From: Nocardioides stalactiti
GTDB lineage: Bacteria > Actinomycetota > Actinomycetes > Propionibacteriales > Nocardioidaceae
Length of the DNA stretch: 53,759 nt
NCBI RefSeq assembly: GCF_014180715.1
Contig: NZ_JACEFC010000015.1
Coordinates: 1 to 53,759, forward strand
Direction of reading: 5' to 3'
Translations under genes and position numbers: made by a program
In this document: positions 41,171-49,357 of the stretch, piece after piece
Layout: the number at the start of each line of letters is the position of its first letter
How positions within the stretch are numbered: position 1 is the first letter of the stretch
The notes under the pieces: model-generated
What the model was told of the DNA's origin: nothing
The model's database searches: none
What the model saw: only the letters and a program-made list of their open reading frames with translations

Positions 41171-42033
41171 GCCGCACGCGCGTCGCGGCCGGGTGGATGC
41201 AGATGGTCGTGGTCGCCTCGGCGATCGCACCCATCATCGCGGCCTGCTCGGAGGACACATCCGATCCGCCCGCTTTGCTGTCCAACGCAGGCATGAAGGA
41301 ACTTCTGAGCGATCAATGGAAGTTCACCGAGGACTCGATCTCGGCCTGCATGGCCGAAGCAGGCTTCGACTACTTCCCGAAGGTCTTCGACGAGGACAAG
41401 GTTGCGATCCCGACGGGTGACGACGCAGACGCGAGGTTTCTCGAGTTCACGCTGACCGTCGAGGAGGTCGAGGAGAAGGGCTTCGGGGTGTCGACAGGAC
41501 TTGCCCATGACCTGTCGTCCGTGGGGGCGCCGGACAGGAATGCAGCGTATGAGGCCTCGCTTTCGCCGAGTGATTACGCCGCCTATCAGCTCGCGCTCGA
41601 AGGAGGCGGCACTGGTGACGGCTGCCGTGCTGAGGCCGAGACCGCCGCGGAGGAGGAGTTTGCTGCGCCGGTCGCGGAGCTAACCGAGTCCGCCGACTTC
41701 GTTCGCACGTTCGTCATGACGAGTGCTGAATTCGAGCGGATCTCGGCGGGCTGGAGTACGTGCATGGCCGAGCGTGGCTGGGCCGACGCCGACGTCACCG
41801 AGTTCGACACCGTCACGCGCGACGAGGCCCAGCGGCGCCTCGACAGGATCGCGGTAGACGGCACCTCGGGAAACGAAGAAGCGGGCCCACATGCACCGGA
41901 ATACCCCGAGGATGAGCTGAGTGCCGTCCGCCAATGGGAGACCGAGGCGGCCGTCGACTACGTCGAGTGCTTCGGTGCCTTCCGCGCCGACTACGGAAAG
42001 CTGCTCGACGAGGCGTACTCGAGGCTTCCGTGA
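41167..42033 (+). CDS. Second lipoprotein, repeated C-M-A-E motif
   Basis: The protein has 288 residues and overlaps the preceding gene as ATGA. The lipobox I-I-A-A-C lies near residue 27. The mature part has C-M-A-E-A-G-F-D-Y (about 60) and C-M-A-E-R-G-W (about 200), a repeated Cys-Met motif followed by an aromatic residue, and two more cysteines (D-G-C-R, V-E-C-F). This motif style is seen in actinobacterial lipoproteins beside MacAB-like transporters, from memory and not checked. It is acidic and probably helical. Function is unknown. Confidence 0.8.
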   Translation: MSRTRVAAGWMQMVVVASAIAPIIAACSEDTSDPPALLSNAGMKELLSDQWKFTEDSISACMAEAGFDYFPKVFDEDKVAIPTGDDADARFLEFTLTVEEVEEKGFGVSTGLAHDLSSVGAPDRNAAYEASLSPSDYAAYQLALEGGGTGDGCRAEAETAAEEEFAAPVAELTESADFVRTFVMTSAEFERISAGWSTCMAERGWADADVTEFDTVTRDEAQRRLDRIAVDGTSGNEEAGPHAPEYPEDELSAVRQWETEAAVDYVECFGAFRADYGKLLDEAYSRLP

Positions 42034-43190
42034 GACGCCGGCGCGCGCTGTCTCTCATGGTCGTCCTCGCCTTACCGCTCGCGGGCGCAGCGGTCGCGTG
42101 GGTGCTCATGGCTCGAATCCAGCCGCCGCCGAGGTCGAACCAGGACAGCCTTGAACGCACCTTGATCACCGCGCCGATCCAACGACGGGTGCTGCGGTCC
42201 CACGTCGTTGCTCGGGGAAGCGTGCGGGAGATTGGCAGGACGGAGGTCAACCTCGCTGGCGACGTCGGGAACCTGGAGGGGGAGCCGATCTACACTGGTG
42301 GCCTCGTTGCGCCCGGAGAGCTCCTCACGAGCGGCACGGTCCTGGCCGAGATCTCGGGGAGACCGGTCATGGTGATCGAGGGCGCCGTCCCGATGTACCG
42401 CACGCTGCTGGTCGGCTCGCGAGGTGAGGATGTCCGCCAACTCGAGTCCTACCTGGCTTGGGCAGGGTTCCTCGGCGCCGGCATCGATGACCTGTACGAC
42501 GAGTCGACGGCGGGCGCCGTGGAGACCTTTTATCGCGCCCGTGGATATGAACCGGTGCGAGCGGCCGTTGTCGACCATGTCGGGGCCACCGGCATCGGCC
42601 GGGGAGAGCGACCTCCGGGGTCAGGTCATGCGCTCGTCCCGCGCGGTGAGCTGACGTTCGTGAGTGACCTTCCTCGTACCGTCGACGCGTCCAACGCCCG
42701 TGTGGGTCAGGCTCCGAGCGGGGTCGCCTTCGCGCTTCGCGGCGTGCGAGTCGAAGTCCGCGCAGAGGTCGCTCGGCGCTGGATGCCGGTGATCGGGAGG
42801 GGAACCCGGGCAGAGCTGGTCGGCCCCGAGGTCGGGTTGCAAGCAGTGGCGCGGGTGGTCGACGTAGTCCTCCGTAGGTCCCAGGTCGACCAGGTGATGG
42901 TGCGAATGGTGAGCGCGAAGCGACTCCGACCTTGGGTGCGTGCGAACGTGGCAGTGCACTTCTCGTTCGCTGTCACAGAAGACCGGGTCCTCGTCGCACC
43001 GGTCGCCGCCTTGCATACCGACGAGGTCGGATCGACGTACGTGGAGGTCGTGCGTGGCGGTACGTCTGGGGACGAACGGATCTCACGGGTCGGGGTCGAT
43101 CTGGGGCTTGCCGCCGACGCGCTCGTCGAGGTCGAGCCGGTGAGCGGTGAGCTCCATGCCGGCGACCGAGTGGTCGTGTCCGTTCAATGA
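42030..43190 (+). CDS. MacA/HlyD-like adaptor with peptidoglycan-binding domain
   Basis: The protein has 386 residues from GTG at 42030, overlapping the previous stop as GTGA. One N-terminal membrane segment (L-S-L-M-V-V-L-A-L-P-L-A-G-A-A-V-A-W-V) is followed by an adaptor beta-barrel half (V-V-A-R-G-S-V, G-R-T-E-V-N-L). A peptidoglycan-binding_1 domain, G-S-R-G-E-D-V-R-Q-L-E-S-Y-L, lies near residue 130, and a second barrel half ends the protein (R-V-L-V-A-P-V-A-A-L-H, G-D-R-V-V-V). In Gram-positive bacteria such adaptors join a MacB-type permease to the wall. It is the link between the lipoproteins and the transporter. Confidence 0.87.
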   Translation: MRRRRALSLMVVLALPLAGAAVAWVLMARIQPPPRSNQDSLERTLITAPIQRRVLRSHVVARGSVREIGRTEVNLAGDVGNLEGEPIYTGGLVAPGELLTSGTVLAEISGRPVMVIEGAVPMYRTLLVGSRGEDVRQLESYLAWAGFLGAGIDDLYDESTAGAVETFYRARGYEPVRAAVVDHVGATGIGRGERPPGSGHALVPRGELTFVSDLPRTVDASNARVGQAPSGVAFALRGVRVEVRAEVARRWMPVIGRGTRAELVGPEVGLQAVARVVDVVLRRSQVDQVMVRMVSAKRLRPWVRANVAVHFSFAVTEDRVLVAPVAALHTDEVGSTYVEVVRGGTSGDERISRVGVDLGLAADALVEVEPVSGELHAGDRVVVSVQ

Positions 43191-44374
43191 GATTGCGTTA
43201 CGTGTGTCAGGACGCCTTGGTCTCCTCGGTTTCCCGCCCGAGCAAGCTGTTCCTCACGGCGTTCGGTGCGATGCTGGGCGTGGCCTCACTCGTCGCGATC
43301 AGTGGGCTCACGACCACCGCCGGTACCCAGATCATCGCGCGGTTCGACTCCGCTTCGTCCACCTACGTGTCGATCGAGAACGCTGGCGAGCCCGTCAATC
43401 ACGGCGATCCGCGTTTGCGTTGGGCGAGTGGCGACGGCGTGGCGAGGATCGAAGGCGTTGTGCGGGTCGCCCTGTCGGCGCGCCTTGCCGGAATCACGTC
43501 GGTGGTGGCTGTGCCTTTGGACGACCCAACCGTCCCGGAAGCGACTCCGCCGGCGGTCCTCGCGGCCACCGCTGACCTGGGGGAGGTGCTTGGGTTGCGT
43601 TTGTCCGACGGGCGGATGTTCGACCGCGGCCACGAGGAGCGTGGTGACAACGTCGTGGTCGTTGGCGCGCAAGCAGCCGGACAGCTCGGAGTCGATGACT
43701 TGGCCCTTCAGCGCGTTGTCTTCATCAACGACGTCGCGTACGACGTCGTCGGGATCTTCGATGAGGCGATCGACAACAGCTTCTTGGGCGCCGTGATCAT
43801 GCCGGCCCGTACCGCTCAGACCCACCTAGGTGCCACGAGCCCCGACGTCCTCCACGTCATCGTGCGTCCCGGTTCCGCCCGGCTGGTTGCTGAGCAGGGA
43901 CCGATCGCGTTGGCGCCGAGTGGCCCCACCGCTTTCGCCGCCAGCTACACCCCCGATCCGACAGACCTTCGCGAGCAGGTCGGCGAGGACACCCGTGCGA
44001 TGTTCGTCGTGGTGGGCTTCGTGAGCATGCTGGCCGGAACAGTCGGCATCATGAACACCATGCTCCTGAACGTCATGGAGCGCACAGGGGAGATCGGCCT
44101 GCGGCGGGCGTTGGGAGCCAAGCGGGCGGAGATCGTCGTCCAGTTCCTCACGGAGTCTGCAGTCGTCGGCGTGGTCAGCGGTGCCGCCGGGAGCGCGATC
44201 GGGATGGTGGTGATCGTCGCGTTGGCGGAGTCACGGAGCTGGGCTCCCGTTGCCGAGTGGTGGCTGATGCCCGTCGGTTTCGCGCTGGGGGTCGCCTCAG
44301 GCCTGGTGGCCGGAGCCTTCCCTGCGTGGCGGGCAGCGCGTATCGAACCGGCATCGTCGCTCCGGGCCGCGTGA
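43187..44374 (+). CDS. MacB/FtsX-like ABC transporter permease
   Basis: The protein has 395 residues and overlaps the adaptor gene as ATGA. It has an N-terminal membrane segment (about 22-42) after the S-R-P-S-K motif, a large extracytoplasmic MacB-type domain (about 45-270) and three C-terminal membrane segments (about 275-300, 325-350, 360-385). The FtsX motif R-T-G-E-I-G-L-R-R-A-L-G-A lies between the first two. MacB-type transporters use ATP to pull substrates already outside the membrane through a mechanotransmission cycle, and so could move or expose the secreted protein. Confidence 0.92.
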   Translation: MRLRYVCQDALVSSVSRPSKLFLTAFGAMLGVASLVAISGLTTTAGTQIIARFDSASSTYVSIENAGEPVNHGDPRLRWASGDGVARIEGVVRVALSARLAGITSVVAVPLDDPTVPEATPPAVLAATADLGEVLGLRLSDGRMFDRGHEERGDNVVVVGAQAAGQLGVDDLALQRVVFINDVAYDVVGIFDEAIDNSFLGAVIMPARTAQTHLGATSPDVLHVIVRPGSARLVAEQGPIALAPSGPTAFAASYTPDPTDLREQVGEDTRAMFVVVGFVSMLAGTVGIMNTMLLNVMERTGEIGLRRALGAKRAEIVVQFLTESAVVGVVSGAAGSAIGMVVIVALAESRSWAPVAEWWLMPVGFALGVASGLVAGAFPAWRAARIEPASSLRAA

Positions 44375-44389
44375 GCGGCGCGCTCTTTC

Positions 44390-45082
44390 ATGACCCGCAC
44401 AGTTCCGCTGATCGAGCTGGAAGGCGTGGCCAAGGACTATCCTGGCCCACCGACTGTTCGCGCCTTGCGTGACGCGCAGATGACTGTTGGCAAGGGCGAG
44501 TACGTGTCCATCGTCGGCCGCTCTGGATCGGGGAAGTCGACGCTATTGAACGTGGTCGGCCTCCTCGACAGGCCGACGTGCGGTCGTTACAGCTTCGCGG
44601 GTGTTGACACCGGATCCCTGTCGGAGCGGCGGCGAACCGCTCTTCGTGCTCGGGCCATCGGCTTCGTCTTCCAGGGTTTCCACCTGATGCCGCACCGCAC
44701 GGTCGTGGAGAACGTCGGGATGGGGCTCATCTACCAAGGGGCTTCCTGGCGACAGCGCCGCCGGATCGCTGAGGAGAAGCTCGAAGCGGTCGGTCTCGGC
44801 TCTCGATCGACCGCTCTGCCCACGATGCTCTCGGGCGGTGAGATGCAGCGCGTCGCAATCGCCCGGGCTCTCGCGTGCTCGCCGTCACTGCTCCTTTGCG
44901 ACGAACCAACCGGAAACCTTGACTCGCAGACCGCGGACGGGATTCTCCAGATCGTTGACGACCTGGTCGAGGCTCAGTTGACGGTTCTCATGATCACTCA
45001 CGACCCTCAGGTCGCCGCTCGCGCGCACCGCTCGGTCGTTGTCCGTGACGGCCGACTGATTCACGATCAGGGCCGCGGCTGA
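44390..45082 (+). CDS. MacB/LolD-type ABC transporter ATPase
   Basis: The protein has 230 residues. Walker A is [10 protein letters not shown] near residue 44, the signature L-S-G-G-E-M-Q-R near 145 and Walker [14 protein letters not shown] near 167. It pairs with the permease 15 bases upstream. Its stop (TGA, 45080-45082) lies exactly where similarity to a Fic protein on the other strand begins, so the end of the cassette may be the insertion border. Confidence 0.94.
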   Translation: MTRTVPLIELEGVAKDYPGPPTVRALRDAQMTVGKGEYVSIVGRSGSGKSTLLNVVGLLDRPTCGRYSFAGVDTGSLSERRRTALRARAIGFVFQGFHLMPHRTVVENVGMGLIYQGASWRQRRRIAEEKLEAVGLGSRSTALPTMLSGGEMQRVAIARALACSPSLLLCDEPTGNLDSQTADGILQIVDDLVEAQLTVLMITHDPQVAARAHRSVVVRDGRLIHDQGRG

Positions 45083-45220
45083 TTCCGCTCGGTGGAGGAG
45101 ACCGTGGACGAGCGCCCGGCCGACGCGACCGTTGCCGTCGTCGAAGGGATGGATCGTTTCGAACTGGGCGTGGACGATCGCTGCCTGGACGACCGGCGGA
45201 CCATGCCCACACCTCCTGGG
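45083..45220 (-). pseudogene. Fragment of a Fic/DOC-family gene
   Basis: The minus strand reads [11 protein letters not shown] and then [12 protein letters not shown] (45151-45116), a perfect Fic motif (H-P-F-x-(D/E)-G-N-G-R-x-x-R), followed by [10 protein letters not shown]. The Fic family transfers AMP or similar groups to a protein target. Only about 45 codons remain: the frame is closed upstream by a TAA at 45223-45221, and similarity stops downstream at the ATPase stop codon. No start codon or rest of the domain is found. It is a remnant of a gene cut by acquisition of the neighbouring cassette. Confidence 0.8.
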
Positions 45221-45246
45221 TTAGGGAAAGCACTACTTCCCTTAAC
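45221..45246 (-). terminator. Possible terminator or operator dyad
   Basis: TTAGGGAA and TTCCCTTAA form imperfect arms around a seven-base centre (GCACTAC) 28 bases after the stop of the TetR gene on the minus strand. It may end that operon or be a leftover of the insertion border. The rest of the gap 45247-45273 shows nothing. Confidence 0.35.
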
Positions 45247-45273
45247 TCAAAGGGTTGGTTTCCTCCTGCTCCC

Positions 45274-45834
45274 TCAGGTCCGGGGGAGGAGCGGGGCGAG
45301 GAAGCGGCGGACGAGGCGCTCCTCCTCGTCCGGGTCGGCCGGGGGGAGGGCGAGCAGCGAGACGATCGAGCGCAGCACCCAGCGGGCGAGGTCGAGGTCG
45401 GGGGATGCGGAGTCGCCGGCGAACCGGGCGACCGCGGCCTCGATCAGCGGGGAGTCGTGGAGGACGGCGAGCAGCTCCGCGGTGTTGTCGGGGCTGATCC
45501 AGGCGGCGAGCGTCGGCCGCGCGCGGACCTCGGCCATGGCGCCGAGCAGGGCCCGAGCCGCCCGTTCTGCTGGGTCCTCGATCGCGGCGACCTCCCGCAG
45601 CACGACGTCGATGATCGCGTCGGCCTCGCGGTGGGCGAACGCCGTCTGCAGGGCGCGCCGGCCGTCGAAGTAGCGGTACAGCGTCGCCCGCGAGCAGCCG
45701 GCCGCCTCGGCGATCGCCGCCATCCCGACGCCGGACGGCCCGTTCTCCGAGAAGAGCCGCTCGGCCGCGGACAGGATCTGCTCGACCGCCGCGTCCGCGC
45801 GCGGCTGCGCCAGCCACGGCTGGGACGGGCTCAT
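45274..45834 (-). CDS. TetR-family regulator linked to P450
   Basis: The protein has 186 residues. The helix-turn-helix M-A-A-I-A-E-A-A-G-C-S-R-A-T-L-Y-R-Y-F covers about residues 38-56, followed by G-R-R-A-L. The rest is the helical effector domain. The start overlaps the stop of the upstream P450 gene as ATGA, so both are made from one transcript. The inverted repeat at 47041 in front of that operon is its likely operator, giving autoregulation. The inducer is unknown, presumably a P450 substrate. Confidence 0.93.
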   Translation of the reverse strand: MSPSQPWLAQPRADAAVEQILSAAERLFSENGPSGVGMAAIAEAAGCSRATLYRYFDGRRALQTAFAHREADAIIDVVLREVAAIEDPAERAARALLGAMAEVRARPTLAAWISPDNTAELLAVLHDSPLIEAAVARFAGDSASPDLDLARWVLRSIVSLLALPPADPDEEERLVRRFLAPLLPRT

Positions 45835-47027
45835 CGATCGGTCACCGTGAGCAGGACGCTGGTCGGACGTCGTACGTAGCCACCGTCGGCCCAGGTCACC
45901 GCGTCACGGTCGACGCTGAAGTGGGGGACCCGGGTCAGCAGCTCCTCCAGCGTCACCCGCGCCATCATCCGGGCGGCGGCCGCGCCGAGGCAGTGGTGCG
46001 CGCCGTGGGAGAAGGTGAGGATGTGCCGCGGGTTGCGGGTGACGTCGAGCTCGTCGGCGTCGGCGCCGTAGAAGTCGTGGTCGCGGTTGGCCGCGCCGTA
46101 GCACATCAGCACCTTGCGGCCCTCCGGGATCGTCACGCCGTCGAGGGTCACCTCTCGGGTCGTCGTCCGGGCCAGGCCCTGGACCGGGCTGGTCAGGCGC
46201 AGCAGCTCCTCGACCGCGGCCGCAGGGTCGGCCAGCGCGGCCGCCCGCTGGTCGGGCCGGTCGGCGAGCAGCTGGACACCGCCGCCCAGCAGGCCGGTCG
46301 TCGTGTCGTTGCCGCCGGTCACCATCGTGAACGTGAAGGCCAAGATCCGCAGCAGCCCGTCGGGGTCGTCGGCCTCGCCGGCCGCGGCCAGGTGGGAGAC
46401 GGTGTCGTCGGCCGGGTTCTCGAGGCGGAACGCGATGAGCTCGGTGAAGTAGCCCATCATCTCGGCGACCGCGCCGGCCACCTCCGCGTAGGCGCCGGTC
46501 GAGCTCGCCGCGACGATCGCATCGGTCCACCCGTCGAACTGCGGGCGGTCCGTCTCGGGGACGCCGAGGTAGTGCGCGACCACCATGCTCGGCAGCGGCT
46601 TGAACAGGGACGTGACGATGTCGCCACCGCCGTCGGCGACCAAGGCCTGGAGCCGGTCGACCACGAACTCCCGGACGGCGGGCTCGACGCTCTCGACCTG
46701 GCGCGGGGTGAAGCCGCGCGACACCAGCCGCCGGAAGTCGGTGTGGCTCGGCGGGTCGGTCATCACCATCGGCGGGTTGTCCTGGAGTCCGATCCGCTCG
46801 AGCTCGCCGTACTCGACGGTCAGGCCCTGCGCCGAGGACCACGTGTCGTGGTCGCGCAGCGCCGCGAAGACGTCGCGGTGCCGGGTGAGCACCCAGTAGT
46901 CACCGTCGGCGGCGTGGTGGACGGGATCGTGCTCGCGGAGCGCCGCGTACAGCGGGAACGGGTCGCGCCAGGTGTCAGCGCCGAACAGGCGGAACTGGGG
47001 AAGCGCGGACGTCGGGGAGGCGGTCAC
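45831..47027 (-). CDS. Cytochrome P450 monooxygenase, bacterial class
   Basis: The protein has 398 residues from GTG at 47027. Motifs are T-D-P-P-S-H-T-D-F-R-R-L-V near residue 90, the I-helix T-G-G-N-D-T-T-T near 240, E-E-L-L-R-L-T-S-P-V near 270 and the heme loop F-S-H-G-A-H-H-C-L-G with iron-ligand Cys at 346. In the I-helix the usual acid-alcohol pair is N-D-T-T. The sequence style (M-V-M-T-D-P-P, R-G-F-T-P-R) resembles the actinobacterial CYP125/142/124 neighbourhood that oxidises terpenoid or sterol-like chains, but this is weak. No ferredoxin is encoded nearby. It forms an operon with the TetR gene. Confidence 0.94.
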   Translation of the reverse strand: MTASPTSALPQFRLFGADTWRDPFPLYAALREHDPVHHAADGDYWVLTRHRDVFAALRDHDTWSSAQGLTVEYGELERIGLQDNPPMVMTDPPSHTDFRRLVSRGFTPRQVESVEPAVREFVVDRLQALVADGGGDIVTSLFKPLPSMVVAHYLGVPETDRPQFDGWTDAIVAASSTGAYAEVAGAVAEMMGYFTELIAFRLENPADDTVSHLAAAGEADDPDGLLRILAFTFTMVTGGNDTTTGLLGGGVQLLADRPDQRAAALADPAAAVEELLRLTSPVQGLARTTTREVTLDGVTIPEGRKVLMCYGAANRDHDFYGADADELDVTRNPRHILTFSHGAHHCLGAAAARMMARVTLEELLTRVPHFSVDRDAVTWADGGYVRRPTSVLLTVTDR

Positions 47028-47040
47028 GTCCTCAACGGTG

Positions 47041-47062
47041 AGACAAGTTGCCCGATTTGTCT
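47041..47062. promoter_or_regulatory. Inverted repeat, likely TetR operator of P450 operon
   Basis: AGACAA (47041-47046) and TTGTCT (47057-47062) are exact six-base arms, 10 bases apart. The site begins 14 bases upstream of the P450 start codon, in the position expected for a repressor covering the promoter. Confidence 0.6.
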
Positions 47063-47098
47063 AGGTCACGCAACAGAATGCCGTCAATGTTTCTCCGG

Positions 47099-49006
47099 TT
47101 AGCCGACCGTGACGCCCGTGACGGTGACCGGCGTGAGGGTCCCGGCGCCGGTGCCGTTGCCGAGCTGGCCGGCCGCGTTCGACCCCCAGCACCGGACCGC
47201 GCCGCCGGTGACGACCGCGCACGTGTGGAAGACCCCGGACTCGATCACCGACGCCCCGCTGAGGTTGGAGACGGGGACGCTGGTGAAGCTGTCGTTCGTG
47301 GTGCCGTCGCCGAGTCGCGCGTCCGAGCCGTTGAACCCGACGCAGCGGGCCGACCCCGAGGTGAGCACGACGCAGGTGTGGTCCTGCCCCAGGGACACGG
47401 CGGACGCGGTGGTCACGCCGGTCATCGGGACCGAGGAGTACCTGGTCTGCTGCGTGCCGTCGCCGAGGGCACCCTCGAAGTTGTAGCCCCAGCACCGCGG
47501 GACCGCGGCCACCACGACGCAGGTGTGGTACTGCCCGGTGCCGAGGGCTGTCGCCCCGCTGATGCCGGACGCCGCGACCGGGGTGGTGCGGTTGACCTGG
47601 GTGCCGTCGCCGAGCTCGCCGTTGAAGTTGGAGCCGCTGCACTTCACGGTGCCGTCGGCCCATCGTCCGCAGGTGTGGTGCAGCCCCGCAGACATCTGCA
47701 CGGCGCCCGCCCAGCCAGCGACCGTGGTCGGGCTCGCGACGTCGGAGTCCCCGCCGTTGCCCTGCCGACCGCCGAAGCCCTCGCCCCAGCACTTGACCGT
47801 GCCGCCGGTCAGGATCGCGCAGGTGTGGTGGCTCCCGGCCTCGATCGCGATCACTCCGGTCAGACCGGGCACGGTGACCGGGGTGAGCCGGTCCTGGTTG
47901 CGGTCGAGCTGGGTGTCGACGCCGAGGCCGAGCTGGAGGTCGGTGTTCAGCCCCCAGCACTTGACGGTCGTGTCGGCCAGCAGGGCGCAGGTGTGGCCGT
48001 GTCCCGCGGCGACCTTCACCGCGCTGGTGAGGCCCGTCACCGTGGTCGGCGCGAACGCCGTGCCGTAGGTGCCGTTGCCGAGCTGGCCGTCGTCGTTGAA
48101 GCCCCAGCACTTCACGGCGCCGCCGGCGACGACCGCGCAGGTGTGGAGGACGCCGGCGGAGAGCCTGCCGACGGGGGAGACCGGCGGCACCGGGTCGTCG
48201 TTGGTGATCGTGATCGTGCCGTTGGGGCGGCCGACCTTGGCCCCGCCCGTGGGCGTGGCGATCCGGACGGTCAGCGTCTCGTTCGGCTCGTGCTGGGTGT
48301 CACCGAGGATCGGCACGAGGGCGTAGGCCGTCGTCGCGCCGCTGGCGAAGGACAGCCGGCCACTGCGCGAGGAGTAGTCGACGCCGTCGGTCGCCGTGCC
48401 CGGGATCGTCGTCCAGTCCACGGTGAGGGCGGTCGGCGCCGGACCCGAGAGCGTCACCGGTACGACGACGTTGCGGGCGCCCGTCCTGCCCTCGGCGATC
48501 GACCCGTCGCCGGCGGCGACCCGGAGGCCGGTCAGCGGCGGGTCGTCGTCGACCACCTTGCCCACCCCGGCGGAGCGCCCCAGGGAGGCGCCGGTCGGTG
48601 CCGAGAGCCGGACCCGGAAGGTCTCGGTCGCCTCGTCGATGGTGTCACCGCGCACCCCGACGTTGGCCACGGCGGTCTGGGTGCCGGCGGGGAACCGGAC
48701 GGTGGTGCTGAGGGCGTTGTAGTCCGAGCCCACCGTGGCCGTGCTGTCGGCGGTCGCGACCTTGACGGTGACCTCCGACGCGCTCGTGGTGGAGAGGGTG
48801 AGGGTGAACCGAGCGGTGCGGACGCCCGAGGAGCCCTCGGCCACTGCAGCGTCCCCGATCGCGACCGACGGCAGGGTGGCGCGTGCGGCGGGGGTGGCTC
48901 GGTCCGGGGTCGCGGGTCCGGGGGTGGCCTGCGCCGGTGCGGTGAGCAGCGCGCTCGACACGGCGAGGGCCACCAGGCTGCTGTGGAGAAGGCGTGGCTG
49001 GCGCAT
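47099..49006 (-). CDS. Secreted Calx-beta and RCC1-repeat protein
   Basis: The protein has 635 residues with a signal peptide ending A-Q-A near residue 27. Two Calx-beta domains follow (about 45-160 and 160-280), each with D-x-x-V-A-E-G or D-G-S-I-A-E-G at the start and a T-D-G-V-D-Y or V-G-S-D-Y turn. From about residue 285, seven RCC1 repeats of 45-55 residues carry the pattern H-T-C-(A/V)-(V/L) ... V-K-C-W-G-x-N ... L-G-(N/D)-G-T and should close a beta-propeller. Cys pairs in each repeat suggest disulfides. Propellers of this kind bind proteins or glycans outside the cell; the partner is unknown. It is a single gene. Confidence 0.9.
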   Translation of the reverse strand: MRQPRLLHSSLVALAVSSALLTAPAQATPGPATPDRATPAARATLPSVAIGDAAVAEGSSGVRTARFTLTLSTTSASEVTVKVATADSTATVGSDYNALSTTVRFPAGTQTAVANVGVRGDTIDEATETFRVRLSAPTGASLGRSAGVGKVVDDDPPLTGLRVAAGDGSIAEGRTGARNVVVPVTLSGPAPTALTVDWTTIPGTATDGVDYSSRSGRLSFASGATTAYALVPILGDTQHEPNETLTVRIATPTGGAKVGRPNGTITITNDDPVPPVSPVGRLSAGVLHTCAVVAGGAVKCWGFNDDGQLGNGTYGTAFAPTTVTGLTSAVKVAAGHGHTCALLADTTVKCWGLNTDLQLGLGVDTQLDRNQDRLTPVTVPGLTGVIAIEAGSHHTCAILTGGTVKCWGEGFGGRQGNGGDSDVASPTTVAGWAGAVQMSAGLHHTCGRWADGTVKCSGSNFNGELGDGTQVNRTTPVAASGISGATALGTGQYHTCVVVAAVPRCWGYNFEGALGDGTQQTRYSSVPMTGVTTASAVSLGQDHTCVVLTSGSARCVGFNGSDARLGDGTTNDSFTSVPVSNLSGASVIESGVFHTCAVVTGGAVRCWGSNAAGQLGNGTGAGTLTPVTVTGVTVG

Positions 49007-49108
49007 CGGGACCGTCCTGGAGCAAGTCAGTCGGCGTGCTGGGCCCGGAGCGCCGGTGGTGACGGAACTGTATCCCGCGAGCCGCGACGGCGTGGAAGGA
49101 TCCCCCTC

Positions 49109-49354
49109 ATGGAGCCGGTTCTCGACCTGGGCCCGCGGCTGCGCGGAAGCCTCGCCCTCGGCGCGTCGGCGTACGGCGCCAGTGCGGTCGGAGCGCTCGC
49201 CATCGGCGCGGTGGCGGTCGGCGCCCTCGCGGTCGGCGCGGTCGCGATCGGGCGGCTCGCCCTCGGCGAGGGCCAGATCAAGAGGCTCGTCATCGACGAG
49301 CTCGAGGTCAAGGTGCTCCGGGTCGGCGTGCTCGAGCCGCTCGTCGAGGACTGA
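49109..49354 (+). CDS. Small protein of pentad repeats
   Basis: The protein has 81 residues; AAGGA lies about 10 bases before the ATG. After 13 residues it consists of eight uninterrupted five-residue units of the form x-(A/L)-(V/I/L/Y)-G ending in Gly (S-L-A-L-G, A-S-A-Y-G, A-S-A-V-G, A-L-A-I-G, A-V-A-V-G, A-L-A-V-G, A-V-A-I-G, R-L-A-L-G). About four more polar pentads (for example E-L-E-V-K, V-L-R-V-G) follow. The strict period of five suggests a small beta-helix (pentapeptide-like) rather than a membrane helix. It converges on the dehydratase-domain gene, three bases apart. Function is unknown. Confidence 0.72.
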   Translation: MEPVLDLGPRLRGSLALGASAYGASAVGALAIGAVAVGALAVGAVAIGRLALGEGQIKRLVIDELEVKVLRVGVLEPLVED

Positions 49355-49357
49355 GTC

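Noticed and set aside
38011..45273. Genomic island integrated at the 3' end of ssrA
   Set aside because: I looked for a second copy of the ssrA 3' end downstream and for an integrase and saw neither. The native terminator follows ssrA directly, and the OYE gene intervenes. An acquired origin of the 39.6-45.1 kb cassette rests on composition and the Fic remnant instead.
47048..49354. 768-codon open frame on the plus strand opposite the Calx-beta/RCC1 gene
   Set aside because: Only its last 81 codons (from 49109) have a ribosome site and an ordered repeat pattern; the rest is low-complexity antisense sequence.
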